Below, piece after piece: positions 28,955-37,669 of a stretch of DNA of 64,000 nucleotides. Source of the DNA: Hyphomonas sp. TMED17 (GTDB taxonomy: Bacteria > Pseudomonadota > Alphaproteobacteria > Caulobacterales > Hyphomonadaceae); contig NHBW01000007.1 of the NCBI GenBank assembly GCA_002172915.1, positions 35,422 to 99,421 on the forward strand, given 5' to 3'. How positions within the stretch are numbered: the stretch's first letter is position 1; the number at the start of each line of letters is the position of its first letter. The notes beneath the pieces were generated by a model, which worked only from the letters and a program-made list of their open reading frames with translations, had not been told where the DNA came from and ran no database searches. The translations under genes and the position numbers were made by a program.

Positions 28955-29245
28955 CTATTCAACAATATCGTAATAATCAACACGCGGTGCGCCGGCCAGA
29001 CAGGCGCCTAGCCCGGGCTGGGCTGCCTTAAAGTAATCGGTTTTACCATGTGCGGCGAGGGCTTCAGCCGACGCATATTGCTCCATGAAGATATAAGTCG
29101 TTTCAGACCCTCTTTTCTTGTATAGCTGATAGGTCAAACAGCCTGGCTCATTGGCCTTAACTTTAGCCATCAGGTCCTTGGCTACACCTTTAAATTCCGC
29201 CTGTTTTCCGTCCCGAATTTCGAGCTCTGCAACTATACCAATCAT
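28955..29245 (-). CDS. Antibiotic biosynthesis monooxygenase (ABM)-domain protein
   Basis: 96 residues from the ATG at 29245, which has GGAGG 6 nt upstream; the earlier in-frame ATG at 29257 contains that Shine-Dalgarno and is unlikely. The dimeric ferredoxin-like fold is indicated by GIVAELEIRDGKQAEF and TYIFMEQYASAEALAAH. Putative quinol monooxygenase or related. It lies 10 bp upstream of the ACAD at 27721, so co-transcribed. Confidence 0.82.
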   Translation of the reverse strand: MIGIVAELEIRDGKQAEFKGVAKDLMAKVKANEPGCLTYQLYKKRGSETTYIFMEQYASAEALAAHGKTDYFKAAQPGLGACLAGAPRVDYYDIVE

Positions 29246-29372
29246 GGTTTCCTCCATTTATTCTTAGGTCAAAATACTAAGTGGCCCAGCCATTGCGGCA
29301 AGCCCTTCCCGAACGGCAAGTTATCCCGGTCGGCAGGTCAATCAGGGCGCAATCATGGACCATAATATCCGC

Positions 29373-29762
29373 CTATGTTCCGCGGAATGCGGTAACTTCG
29401 ACTTCAATCAGCATGGCCGGATCTATTAGGCCCGCAACGATCATCGTTGCCGCCGGCCTGATATCTTCAAACACCTCTGCCAGCACTGGTTTAATTATCG
29501 GCAGGTGCCGCGCATCAGTAATAGTGTACTGAACGCGGACAATGTCGGCCATATCAAACGCCGCCTCAGTCAGCACCGATTTGATCGTTAAAAAGATCTG
29601 GCGGGTCTGGTCCTCAGCACTTTCGGGTATTGTCATGGTCTCATAATCGAAACCGGTAACGCCGGACACAAAACACCAGTCCCCTTTAACGACTGCGCGC
29701 GAATACGCCATTTCCATTTCAAAGGCCGATCCAGTCGATATCCGTCCTAGCCTAGTCGTCAT
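29373..29762 (-). CDS. RidA (YjgF/UK114) family protein
   Basis: 129 residues. The family core LTEAAFDMADIVRVQYTITD and the C-terminal MLIEVEVTAF are recognisable; the start region VVKGDWCFVSGVTGF matches the RidA fold. Canonical members hydrolyse reactive enamines or imines. The catalytic Arg of canonical RidA is not clearly present, so another activity in the superfamily is possible. Immediately downstream of the crotonase (3 bp). Confidence 0.83.
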   Translation of the reverse strand: MTTRLGRISTGSAFEMEMAYSRAVVKGDWCFVSGVTGFDYETMTIPESAEDQTRQIFLTIKSVLTEAAFDMADIVRVQYTITDARHLPIIKPVLAEVFEDIRPAATMIVAGLIDPAMLIEVEVTAFRGT

Positions 29763-29765
29763 CGC

Positions 29766-30563
29766 CTAGCGTCCTTTAAATACCGGCGCCCGCTTCTCGA
29801 GAATTGCATCAACACCTTCGATATGGTCGTCCGTGTGATGCATCATGGATTGGGCCGCAGCCGATAATTCCATAATTGTCTCGTAACTGGCCGTCGCGCC
29901 ATGCCGCAACAGAGTTTTTGCCAGCCGGAGAGACTGCGGCGGCTGTTGCGCGATATTCTCCGCAAGCTTCATCGCCTCGTCCATCAGGGTCCCGACAGTC
30001 AGGACCTCGGACACAAGCCCCCAGTCAGCGGCTGTCTCGGCATCAATCACATTGCCCGTAAACAAAAGTTCGGATGCCCGGCTTGTGCCAATAATCCGTG
30101 GTAATAGCCAGGCACCACCGTCGCCGGGTATCAGGCCGAGCTTCAAGAATGTCACACCGAATTTTGCTCGGTCCGAAGCAATCCGGACATCCGCCATACA
30201 GGCCACATCGCAGCCTAGCCCAATCGCAGCACCATTAACCGCAGCCACTAATGGCGTCTCGAGATTGTAAAGCGATTTGACAATTTGATGAATATTACGG
30301 CGATAACCTTCGCGAATATTATACGGAGAGCCGGCGAACGCACCCTCCCTGTTTTTCATTGCCTTGACGTCACCACCCGCCGAAAAAGCCCTGCCCTCGC
30401 CGGTTAAAATGGTGCAGCAAATATTTGGATCCGCTTCAATTTCGGCACATGCAGCGACGACGTCAGCGCCGTCGCCTTCCTGTCCCAGAGCATTCAGCAT
30501 ATCTGGCCGTGACAAGGTAAGAACCGCAATCGGCCCAGTCTTTTCGAGTTTTATCACGGCCAT
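29766..30563 (-). CDS. Crotonase-family protein lacking the classical hydratase glutamates
   Basis: 265 residues. The oxyanion-hole loop AFSAGGDVKAM near 61 is normal. The first hydratase glutamate position reads Asp (GLGCDVACMAD) and the second reads Phe (FGVTFLKLGLIPGDGG), so it is not a classical enoyl-CoA hydratase. Similar crotonases with PGDGG exist and may be isomerases or hydrolases. Flanked by RidA and an acyl-CoA dehydrogenase on the same strand with 3- and 11-bp gaps, so probably an operon. Confidence 0.86.
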   Translation of the reverse strand: MAVIKLEKTGPIAVLTLSRPDMLNALGQEGDGADVVAACAEIEADPNICCTILTGEGRAFSAGGDVKAMKNREGAFAGSPYNIREGYRRNIHQIVKSLYNLETPLVAAVNGAAIGLGCDVACMADVRIASDRAKFGVTFLKLGLIPGDGGAWLLPRIIGTSRASELLFTGNVIDAETAADWGLVSEVLTVGTLMDEAMKLAENIAQQPPQSLRLAKTLLRHGATASYETIMELSAAAQSMMHHTDDHIEGVDAILEKRAPVFKGR

Positions 30564-30574
30564 ATCAGACGATC

Positions 30575-31732
30575 CTATTCTGCAGCGATATCGAGCGCTG
30601 CCGCACTCAGGGCCGTATAGCGCTTCATATGATAGTCGACATTACCGAACTCGCTATCAATCATCGTCATCCGCTTGAAGTAATGCCCGACAGCCAGTTC
30701 TTCGGTCATGCCCATGCCACCATGAATTTGCACGGCACTCTGACCAACAAAGCGGCCAGCCTGACCGATCCGGACCTTCGCCCCCGACACCGCCTTCTTG
30801 CGTGTGACCGCATCCTCACCGAGTTTCAATGTCGCCATATAAGTCATCGAAATTGATTGCTCATGTTCCATGAACATATCGACCATGCGGTGCTGTAAGA
30901 CCTGGAACTTACCGATCGGCGTTCCGAACTGCTTCCGCGTGCGCGAATATTCTACGGTCTGGGCATGGGCAACACCCATGGCGCCAACCGCCTCGGCACA
31001 AATTGCAGCAGTCGCCTCATCAACCACCTGCTCGATAAGCGGCAGCCCGTTATCGGCTTCTCCGATGAGCGCATCGGCGCCGACCGAAACATTTTCGAAA
31101 TAGACTTCTGAGGCCCGACGACCGTCAACTGTCGGATAATCCCGGCTGGTTACGCCCGCCGCATCCTTGGACACGATAAAAACCGAAACGCCAGACTCAT
31201 CGCGCCGGTCACCCGCGGTACGCGCGGTTACAATCAATTTGTCGGCCCATGGCGCACCGACCACGACGGCTTTGTGTCCGTTAATCACATAACCGCTTCC
31301 GTCCTTGCGAGCCACCGTTTCAAGGTCTGCCAGATTATACCGACCGCGCGGCTCGGCATAAGCAAAAGCGAAAACACTTGCCCCGCCCATAATCGCCTGC
31401 AGATGCTCTTCTTTCTGCGCATCTGTTCCAGCATGCTTGAGGAAACCGCCGCCACACACAATCGACGGGATAAACGGCTCGACGACAAGGCCTTTACCGA
31501 ATTCTTCCATCACGACCATGGTGTCGATTGGACCGCCACCGAGGCCACCATCTTCTTCGGAGAAAGGCGCCATGAACAAACCGAGCTCGGCAAATTGTGC
31601 CCACATTTCCGGACGCCAGCCAGACTCGCTTTTGATAACGCCGGTGCGCGTATCAAAGTCATACTGCTCCCGGATCAACCGTGCCAGGCTGTCGCGGATC
31701 ATTGTTTGTTCTTCGGTGAAATTAAAATCCAT
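30575..31732 (-). CDS. Acyl-CoA dehydrogenase, pimeloyl-CoA dehydrogenase small-subunit type
   Basis: 385 residues. The C-terminal block QIHGGMGMTEELAVGHYFKR near 345 is typical of the small (PimD-like) subunit, and QVLQHRMVDMFMEHEQS near 284 supports it. The GGAGAG Shine-Dalgarno precedes the ATG. It is expected to pair with the larger-subunit-type ACAD encoded at 31997 or 27721. The 264 bp upstream contains no gene but a G10 tract. Confidence 0.9.
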   Translation of the reverse strand: MDFNFTEEQTMIRDSLARLIREQYDFDTRTGVIKSESGWRPEMWAQFAELGLFMAPFSEEDGGLGGGPIDTMVVMEEFGKGLVVEPFIPSIVCGGGFLKHAGTDAQKEEHLQAIMGGASVFAFAYAEPRGRYNLADLETVARKDGSGYVINGHKAVVVGAPWADKLIVTARTAGDRRDESGVSVFIVSKDAAGVTSRDYPTVDGRRASEVYFENVSVGADALIGEADNGLPLIEQVVDEATAAICAEAVGAMGVAHAQTVEYSRTRKQFGTPIGKFQVLQHRMVDMFMEHEQSISMTYMATLKLGEDAVTRKKAVSGAKVRIGQAGRFVGQSAVQIHGGMGMTEELAVGHYFKRMTMIDSEFGNVDYHMKRYTALSAAALDIAAE

Positions 31733-31937
31733 TTCGCTCTCCCATATTCGATGATTATCAAGCCTCGCTATTAGCGGCCTGAATGTAACTTATAATTTTA
31801 AAACTCTGGCACGGTTTCCAGTTTCGCACGACCACATCACTACGATCAAGCCAGTCTGTTTATTCAAATCCGCCACCTGCGAATACCAGTCTCCGCTAAA
31901 CGCTTGAGTAAACCCCAACCCGGTACCGCTATGCCCC

Positions 31938-31947
31938 GGGGGGGGGG
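31938..31947. repeat. G10 homopolymer in an intergenic region
   Basis: Ten consecutive G (C10 on the coding strand) lie about 206 bp upstream of the ACAD ATG at 31732, in the gap 31733-31996. The tract is long enough for slippage. There is no coding frame across it. Confidence 0.85.
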
Positions 31948-31996
31948 AACACAGCGGCGCATGGGCCTTTGCTTACCCGAAGATGATTTTCATGCC

Positions 31997-33193
31997 CTAA
32001 AGCCCGAGGATCATCTTCGTAATAATATTGCGCTGGATCTCATTCGATCCGCCATAGATCGACGTCTTACGCATATTGAAATATGCCGGCGCACTATAGT
32101 CACCATAGCCAGCCCCGATTGGGAACTCGTTAGAATTCTCGCTCGCAATCGCTCGGTGCATCGGGTGACCGTAATGGCCGACAGCCTCGAGTGTCAGTTC
32201 GGTCAGACGCTGCTGGATCTCGGTACCTTTAACCTTCAGGATCGAGCTTTCCGGGCCAGGACCTCTCCCCTGTGCTTCACCCGCAAGCGTTCTTAGCTCG
32301 GTAAATTCCAGCGCCGTCAGGTCGATTTCCAGCTGCGTAACTTTACTCGCAAAACCAGCATCCTCGATTAATGGCTTACCATTATCAGTTTCCGAGGCCG
32401 CGATATCGCGCAGCTTTTCAATACCGCGCTTCGATCGTGCCACACCTGCAATGCCCGAGCGTTCATGCGCGAGCAGGAATTTTGCGTAAGTCCAGCCCTC
32501 ATTTTCTTTACCGACCCGGTTTTCAACCGGTACACGAACATCTGTCAGCCAGACCTCATTCACCTCATGGCCGCCGTCCAGCGTGATGATTGGGCGAACC
32601 TCAATCCCTGGCGTTTTCATATCCACGAGAATAAAACTGATCCCTTCTTGCTGCTTTTTCGCATCCGGATCGGTCCGGCACAGGAAAAAGCCCCAATCGG
32701 CATGCTGGGCGAGCGTCGTCCAGGTTTTCTGACCATTAATTACGTAATGATCGCCATCGCGTACCGCTGTTGTTTTCAAAGATGCAAGGTCTGATCCGGC
32801 ACCAGGCTCGGAATATCCCTGACACCACCATTCTTCACCCGAACGGATTTTCGGCAGGAAGCGGTCTTTCTGCTCCTGCGTCCCGAACGTGTAAATCACC
32901 GGCGCGACCATCGCGACACCGAATGGTAAAGGCATAATCGCATCAACGCGGGCATTTTCTTCCGACCAGATATAGCGCTGCGTCGACGTCCAGCCTGTGC
33001 CACCATACTCAACCGGCCAGGCCGGCACTGACCAGCCCTTTTTGCCGAGGATTTTATGCCATGCCAGCATGTCTTCCGGAGTGGCTTCTTCTAATTGCGA
33101 GCCACCTTTTAAATGCTCTGGATAATTTTCGTCGATAAAGGTGCGAACTTCTTCGCGAAAAGCAGTTTCTTCTGCCGAGAATTCAAGATTCAT
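31997..33193 (-). CDS. Acyl-CoA dehydrogenase, pimeloyl-CoA dehydrogenase large-subunit type
   Basis: 398 residues. It carries WWCQGYSEPGAGSDLASLKT near 123, GQKTWTTLAQHADWGF near 157, and ends NEIQRNIITKMILGL, matching the paralogue at 27721 both in length and in the C-terminus. It probably forms a heteromer with the small-subunit-type ACAD at 30575. It acts on acyl-CoA of unknown chain length. Confidence 0.9.
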   Translation of the reverse strand: MNLEFSAEETAFREEVRTFIDENYPEHLKGGSQLEEATPEDMLAWHKILGKKGWSVPAWPVEYGGTGWTSTQRYIWSEENARVDAIMPLPFGVAMVAPVIYTFGTQEQKDRFLPKIRSGEEWWCQGYSEPGAGSDLASLKTTAVRDGDHYVINGQKTWTTLAQHADWGFFLCRTDPDAKKQQEGISFILVDMKTPGIEVRPIITLDGGHEVNEVWLTDVRVPVENRVGKENEGWTYAKFLLAHERSGIAGVARSKRGIEKLRDIAASETDNGKPLIEDAGFASKVTQLEIDLTALEFTELRTLAGEAQGRGPGPESSILKVKGTEIQQRLTELTLEAVGHYGHPMHRAIASENSNEFPIGAGYGDYSAPAYFNMRKTSIYGGSNEIQRNIITKMILGL

Positions 33194-33339
33194 AACGTTT
33201 TTCCCGATTTAACTGAACCGAACTTGGCGCAAGATGCGCAGAGTGACAAGGTGACGCGAACGTAAACGTCAATTTGTTGTATCGTACTACCGCCTCACCG
33301 TCAAAGATCAATGCGACGAAATAACAATATTGAAAATCT

Positions 33340-34356
33340 TCAAGCGGGACGTCCGAGGAACGGAGCGCATGCGGTTTTGAGCAGACCAATAGCGACAGCC
33401 GACCCCAGGCCGGCACCTGTATTAAAGTCTAGCGGCAGCAAAGGGATCAGCCCGATCCGTTCTAAAGCCGCCTCATGTGCCGGACGCCGGGTAATATGCG
33501 CTGCCAGCAAATGTTCGATTGCATCCGGGTTAATCGCGTGAACAATACCGGCCGCAATTGTCGTTGCAAAACCATCAATGAGCACCGGCACGCCTTGCTG
33601 TCGGGCGGCTAGAATAAGACCGACACAGGCGGCGATTTCTCGTCCCCCAAGACATCTTAACGACTCCAGCGGATCGCTTAAATGCCCACGGTGAAAGGTC
33701 AGGGCCTCATTGAGTAGCTCGACACGCTGATTATTCAGCTCTGGACCGTGTTGCGGCCCCGGCCGCACCCAGTAATCAGGAGCGCCGCCATACAGGGCAC
33801 ATGCCAGAGCGGCCGCCGATGTACCGATGCCCGCGCCAACAAGACCAAGCGCAACAAGATCTGGCTTTCCCTCAAGCGCTTCGAACCCGTAGGCGATCGT
33901 GGCAGCGCATTCTTTTTCGGTCATTGCTGCCGCATTCGCGATATTCGGTGTCGGCCTGTCAATCGCAAGCTCAAAAATCCTGATATTCGCTTCGGTGTGC
34001 GCAGCGATCGCTGATAACGGGTCCTCGCCTTGCCGCAATGCCTCGACTTTTTGTAGGGTGCTCTCATTCGAGGATAATGACACGCCGCGTTCAACCAAAC
34101 CGTGCGACCCGGCAAAAATAGCCAGTGTCGGACTCTCGATCCTTGGCGGGTAACGGTTTTGACATTTTGACAACCACGCAGCTGCCTCGCCTAATTTGCC
34201 GAAATCACCCTCTCGTCCCATGCCGAGCAAGGCGGCTTCAACTCTTCCTGAAAAGGCCGAGGAAAATGAAGACGGCAAATTGGCAAGATCCCGAACATCG
34301 TCGAACGGGCTTCTAGTGCTGTTAGTCTCTGACACTTTACTATCTTTCTGATCCAC
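33340..34356 (-). CDS. cobT: CobT-like phosphoribosyltransferase homologue with altered catalytic motifs
   Basis: 338 residues, aligning over the full length with nicotinate-nucleotide--dimethylbenzimidazole phosphoribosyltransferase: IFAGSHGLVERGVS, SLRCLGGREIAACVG and VLIDGFATTIAAG are conserved. The usual GEMGIGNTT is replaced by GLVGAGIGT, the GRGTG motif by VRPGPQHG, and the C-terminal LGEGTGA (catalytic Glu317 in Salmonella CobT) by TGAGLGS with Ala315. The protein may be inactive in canonical CobT chemistry or have a changed role. The start is GTG at 34356, without a clear Shine-Dalgarno. Divergent from the DUF1289 gene. Confidence 0.82.
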   Translation of the reverse strand: MDQKDSKVSETNSTRSPFDDVRDLANLPSSFSSAFSGRVEAALLGMGREGDFGKLGEAAAWLSKCQNRYPPRIESPTLAIFAGSHGLVERGVSLSSNESTLQKVEALRQGEDPLSAIAAHTEANIRIFELAIDRPTPNIANAAAMTEKECAATIAYGFEALEGKPDLVALGLVGAGIGTSAAALACALYGGAPDYWVRPGPQHGPELNNQRVELLNEALTFHRGHLSDPLESLRCLGGREIAACVGLILAARQQGVPVLIDGFATTIAAGIVHAINPDAIEHLLAAHITRRPAHEAALERIGLIPLLPLDFNTGAGLGSAVAIGLLKTACAPFLGRPA

Positions 34357-34474
34357 TATCTGCTGAATGCAATGATAGAGCCACCGCGCTTATCGGCATA
34401 TTTATTTTTTAAAATTTCACATTCAATCTACTTTTGTTCTATTCAGATTCGGATTCAATCAAAGAGGCTCCGCG

Positions 34475-34681
34475 ATGGGAACCGCAAATATCGAAAGCCC
34501 CTGCATCAAAGTCTGCGCGGTCAGCGGCAGCACCGGTCTATGTCTGGGGTGCGGCCGGACTCTGCCCGAAATCGGTCGCTGGGCCGCAATGAGCGCTGAT
34601 GAAAGACAAAGCATCATGCGTGAATTGCCAGAGCGCTTGGCAATGGCTGCCCCGGCGGCAAATAATACCACGTCGCAATGA
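34475..34681 (+). CDS. DUF1289 family small Cys-rich protein
   Basis: 68 residues. Four cysteines in CIKVCAVSGSTGLCLGCGR form the DUF1289 metal-binding-like core. Function unknown. AGAGG precedes the ATG. Its stop overlaps the ATG of the aspartic protease (ATGA), so they are co-translated. Confidence 0.9.
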   Translation: MGTANIESPCIKVCAVSGSTGLCLGCGRTLPEIGRWAAMSADERQSIMRELPERLAMAAPAANNTTSQ

Positions 34682-35208
34682 TCCGCTCAAAAAAAACTTT
34701 AATCCTGGCGGCCACGACCCTCTTTGTTTTAACCGGGCTGCTATTATTCTTTATGGCGCTTACACCCCGCCCTTCTTCCATCGACGATGTGGCAGCTGAC
34801 AAAACAATTCCGGCTTACGACACCGGCTCGCCATTAAACCGTTCTGCAGTGTTGAACCAACGCACCGACGGCCATTTCTGGGGCAATGCGTTTGTAAATG
34901 AGCAGAGCCACATCGATTTCATGGTCGATACCGGAGCCAGCGTTATCGCGCTGACACCCCGTGATGCCCAACGGATTGGGCTCGCGCCTGACACGCTCGA
35001 CTATAGCTGGGCTGTTCAAACCGCTGGAGGCGAAGTGAAAGGCGCGAGCGTGCTAATCGACTCGATCCGGATTCACCAGGTCGAAATACACAATGTCGAA
35101 GCCATGGTATTACAGGAGCAACTCTCAAATTCATTACTCGGAATGAGTTATCTGACCAAGCTCTACTCATACGAATTTCGCGGTGACCAACTTATCATAC
35201 GACAATGA
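34678..35208 (+). CDS. TIGR02281-type clan AA aspartic protease
   Basis: 176 residues. A single N-terminal membrane helix (about 9-28) anchors it, followed by the retropepsin-like active site FMVDTGASVIALT with the catalytic Asp near 83 and the closing GMSYLTKLYSYEF. The family is a short periplasmic or membrane-anchored protease known from alphaproteobacteria; its substrate is not known. It overlaps the convergent TauE gene by 14 bp. Confidence 0.9.
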   Translation: MIRSKKTLILAATTLFVLTGLLLFFMALTPRPSSIDDVAADKTIPAYDTGSPLNRSAVLNQRTDGHFWGNAFVNEQSHIDFMVDTGASVIALTPRDAQRIGLAPDTLDYSWAVQTAGGEVKGASVLIDSIRIHQVEIHNVEAMVLQEQLSNSLLGMSYLTKLYSYEFRGDQLIIRQ

Positions 35209-36019
35209 AATCCGAGATCAGGCGGATTGATACCAGTGCCAGCAAAACCGCAAACAGCTTTTTCAAACGCGTCGGATTGAGACGGTGAGCCAGCCTCGCG
35301 CCAATAGGAGCCGTGATAATCGTAAAAGCAGAGATAAGCGCAAACGCCGCGACATTAACATAGCCTAACGAAAACGGCGGTAATCCCTCACGTCCCCATC
35401 CAACGCTGATTGCCGTCAAAGCACTTGGTAGTCCGATGGCTACACCGAATCCGGCTGCAGTTGCGACCGCCTGATGTATCGATCGGCCAAACAGGGTCAG
35501 CATAGTGACACCGAATGTACCGCCTCCAATGCCCATAATGGCCGACAGGCCGCCGACCGTTCCCGCAAGAATGGCACCACGTCCGCCGCGCGGAACATCG
35601 GCGGCCAGACGCCAGTCCGGCCGACCGAAATAGAGTTGTGCCGCCAGAACTAGCGCCATTAAGCCGAAGAATAATTTTAGGCTGGCATTACTCATCGACC
35701 CGGCCACGAGCTGCCCGATTACAGCCCCTAGCATGATCCAAAGCCCCCAATGCTGGATAATCGTCCAATCAACCGCACCACGCTCGTGATGAGCCAACAC
35801 CGAACGGGTCGAGGTTAGAATGATCGTCGCCAGAGAGGTGGCAATCGCAACATGCGATGCGGTTTCGGTATAGCCCAGGGAATCAAACAGAATAATGAGA
35901 ACCGGAACGATCACGGCGCCCCCGCCGATACCGAACAAACCGGCGGCAAGCCCGCTGAACAAACCGCAAGCGCACAGGGCAATAATAAGCGTCCAATATT
36001 CGAGAAATAATTCTATCAT
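35195..36019 (-). CDS. Sulfite exporter TauE/SafE family membrane protein
   Basis: 274 residues from the ATG at 36019; a TTG at 36061 would add 14 unlikely residues. About eight hydrophobic segments; the repeated motifs GLAAGLFGIGGGAVIVPV near 25 and GLSAIMGIGGGTFGVTML near 160 are hallmarks of TauE/SafE. It transports organosulfonate-related or other anions, unassigned. Downstream of dusA by 129 bp. Confidence 0.9.
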   Translation of the reverse strand: MIELFLEYWTLIIALCACGLFSGLAAGLFGIGGGAVIVPVLIILFDSLGYTETASHVAIATSLATIILTSTRSVLAHHERGAVDWTIIQHWGLWIMLGAVIGQLVAGSMSNASLKLFFGLMALVLAAQLYFGRPDWRLAADVPRGGRGAILAGTVGGLSAIMGIGGGTFGVTMLTLFGRSIHQAVATAAGFGVAIGLPSALTAISVGWGREGLPPFSLGYVNVAAFALISAFTIITAPIGARLAHRLNPTRLKKLFAVLLALVSIRLISDFIVV

Positions 36020-36148
36020 CACCCCGATTACGACGGTGCCGGGTGTTTGGAAAGCCGCCAACCCGTCAATTCAATTTCTTAATCTGCGAACAGCAACCGG
36101 TTATCGCCGGGGCGGGGCCGGTCTATTTCGAATTAAAGCAGGTCTGGC

Positions 36149-37135
36149 TTAGGCGGGCAAAGTCTCGGGCAACGCAGCAAGTGCGGTATCGAGCACGGTA
36201 ATATCTGCACCGGGTCGCGGAGCCTGCTCACTCAAAATCCGACGCCACATCCGGGCACCCGGCCGACTATTAAAAAGACCAAGCATGTGACGCGTCATAG
36301 ACGACAGTCGCGTGCCATTCGCCAGTTCTCGCTCAATATAGGGGCGATATCGCGCTACAGCTTCGAACCCTGATACAATCGGTGCTGACGGGTCAAACAG
36401 CCGGCGATCCAGTTCCCCAAGAATTGCCGGTGACTGATACGCCGCACGCCCGACCATAACCCCGTCAAACACCGCTAATTGCTGCGCGCATTGATTGAGC
36501 TCCACCAAGCCTCCGTTAAGAATGATTTTTAAATCGGGACGTGCCCGCTTGAGCTCACCAACAAGCGCATAATCGAGCGGCGGAACCTCTCTATTCTCTT
36601 TCGGGGACAATCCTTTTAGCCAGGCCTTGCGGGCATGTATGGTAAAAATCTCGCAGCCGGCTGCAGCAACCGTATCGACAAAATTAAAAAGCGTTTCCCT
36701 TGGTGGATCATCATCAATGGCTATCCGGCACTTTACCGAGACCGGGATTGACACTGCGGTGCGCATCGTTTCAACGCAGTCGGCAACGGTTTCGGCCTGG
36801 CGCATCAAAGATGCGCCGAAAGCACCTGACTGAACCCGGTCTGAAGGACAGCCACAATTAATATTCACCTCATCATATCCCAGGCCCTCAGCAATACGGC
36901 TGGCCTCGGCCATCTTGACCGGTTCGTTTCCGCCAAGCTGAAGCACGAGCGGATGCTCTTCCGGTGAAAAACCAATCAGGCGCTGACGGTCGCCGTGAAT
37001 AACTGCGTCAGCCGTAATCATTTCACTCCACAGCAGAGCATGTCGGCTCAGGCAGCGATGAAAGGATCGGCAATGTCGATCTGTCCAGTCCATCATCGGC
37101 GCAACTGAAAAGCGATAGTCGAGTTTCTTTGGCAT
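36149..37135 (-). CDS. dusA: tRNA-dihydrouridine synthase A
   Basis: 328 residues from the ATG at 37135, where family members start (MPKKLDYRFSVAPMMDWTD); a longer frame to 37234 is not needed. The FMN/tRNA signature INCGCPSDRVQSGAFGASLM near 99 contains the catalytic Cys, and QLGGNEP near 65 is conserved. It reduces uridine 20/20a in tRNA using FMN and NADPH. Confidence 0.94.
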   Translation of the reverse strand: MPKKLDYRFSVAPMMDWTDRHCRSFHRCLSRHALLWSEMITADAVIHGDRQRLIGFSPEEHPLVLQLGGNEPVKMAEASRIAEGLGYDEVNINCGCPSDRVQSGAFGASLMRQAETVADCVETMRTAVSIPVSVKCRIAIDDDPPRETLFNFVDTVAAAGCEIFTIHARKAWLKGLSPKENREVPPLDYALVGELKRARPDLKIILNGGLVELNQCAQQLAVFDGVMVGRAAYQSPAILGELDRRLFDPSAPIVSGFEAVARYRPYIERELANGTRLSSMTRHMLGLFNSRPGARMWRRILSEQAPRPGADITVLDTALAALPETLPA

Positions 37136-37669
37136 CAGACACCACGTTGGCAAGTGAAGAGCGGCGCAAATATGTGTATCATCGACATCACATTCCCAAT
37201 CTATCCGAAACATTCCGGTGGCATAATATACCAAACGACAAGACTCAGCGCAGACTTTCCAGCTTCATTGCGATCAGTCAGTTTCGACCGTCGTATAGAT
37301 GGCTGACCACGTCTGTGTCCACACAATTGAGGATCATAGGACGGTACCGGATAAAGTCTGATCACAATAGCAGCGCCTTTTACGTTTGCCGGAACACGGC
37401 AACCCTGAAGCCAGGGCGGAGACACTGGTGTGGAATATTTTGTTTATCAACGGACCGGCAAGTGAACGAGCCTGCTGTGCGGAATAAGTGGATTAAAGGA
37501 AACAAGCTGTCATACCTCTGGTCGGCGCAAATTTGTTATAGCCTTTCGTCGAATTTTAAATGTACATACACCGTCAGTAAGGTTGGCGGTCTGAAGGTCA
37601 GACACATTAAGCGTAGCGTTGGTTAAATTTACCGCCGGCGCCAATAACAGATGAATTGAGGAAATCACC
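37136..37669. other. 534-bp intergenic region upstream of the oxidoreductase
   Basis: The gap between dusA and the oxidoreductase holds no supportable gene. A perfect 15-bp inverted repeat (37589-37603) and AT-rich stretches near 37540-37565 suggest promoter activity for the right-hand gene. Longer frames here have low-complexity basic compositions and no recognisable domain. Confidence 0.5.
37589..37603. promoter_or_regulatory. Perfect inverted repeat, candidate operator
   Basis: GTCTGA (37589-37594), spacer AGG, TCAGAC (37598-37603). It lies 67 bp upstream of the ATG at 37670. The regulator is unknown. Confidence 0.35.

Noticed and set aside
37129..37626. 165-residue frame between dusA and the oxidoreductase
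   Set aside because: It overlaps the dusA start and is basic and low in conserved features; no family match is visible.
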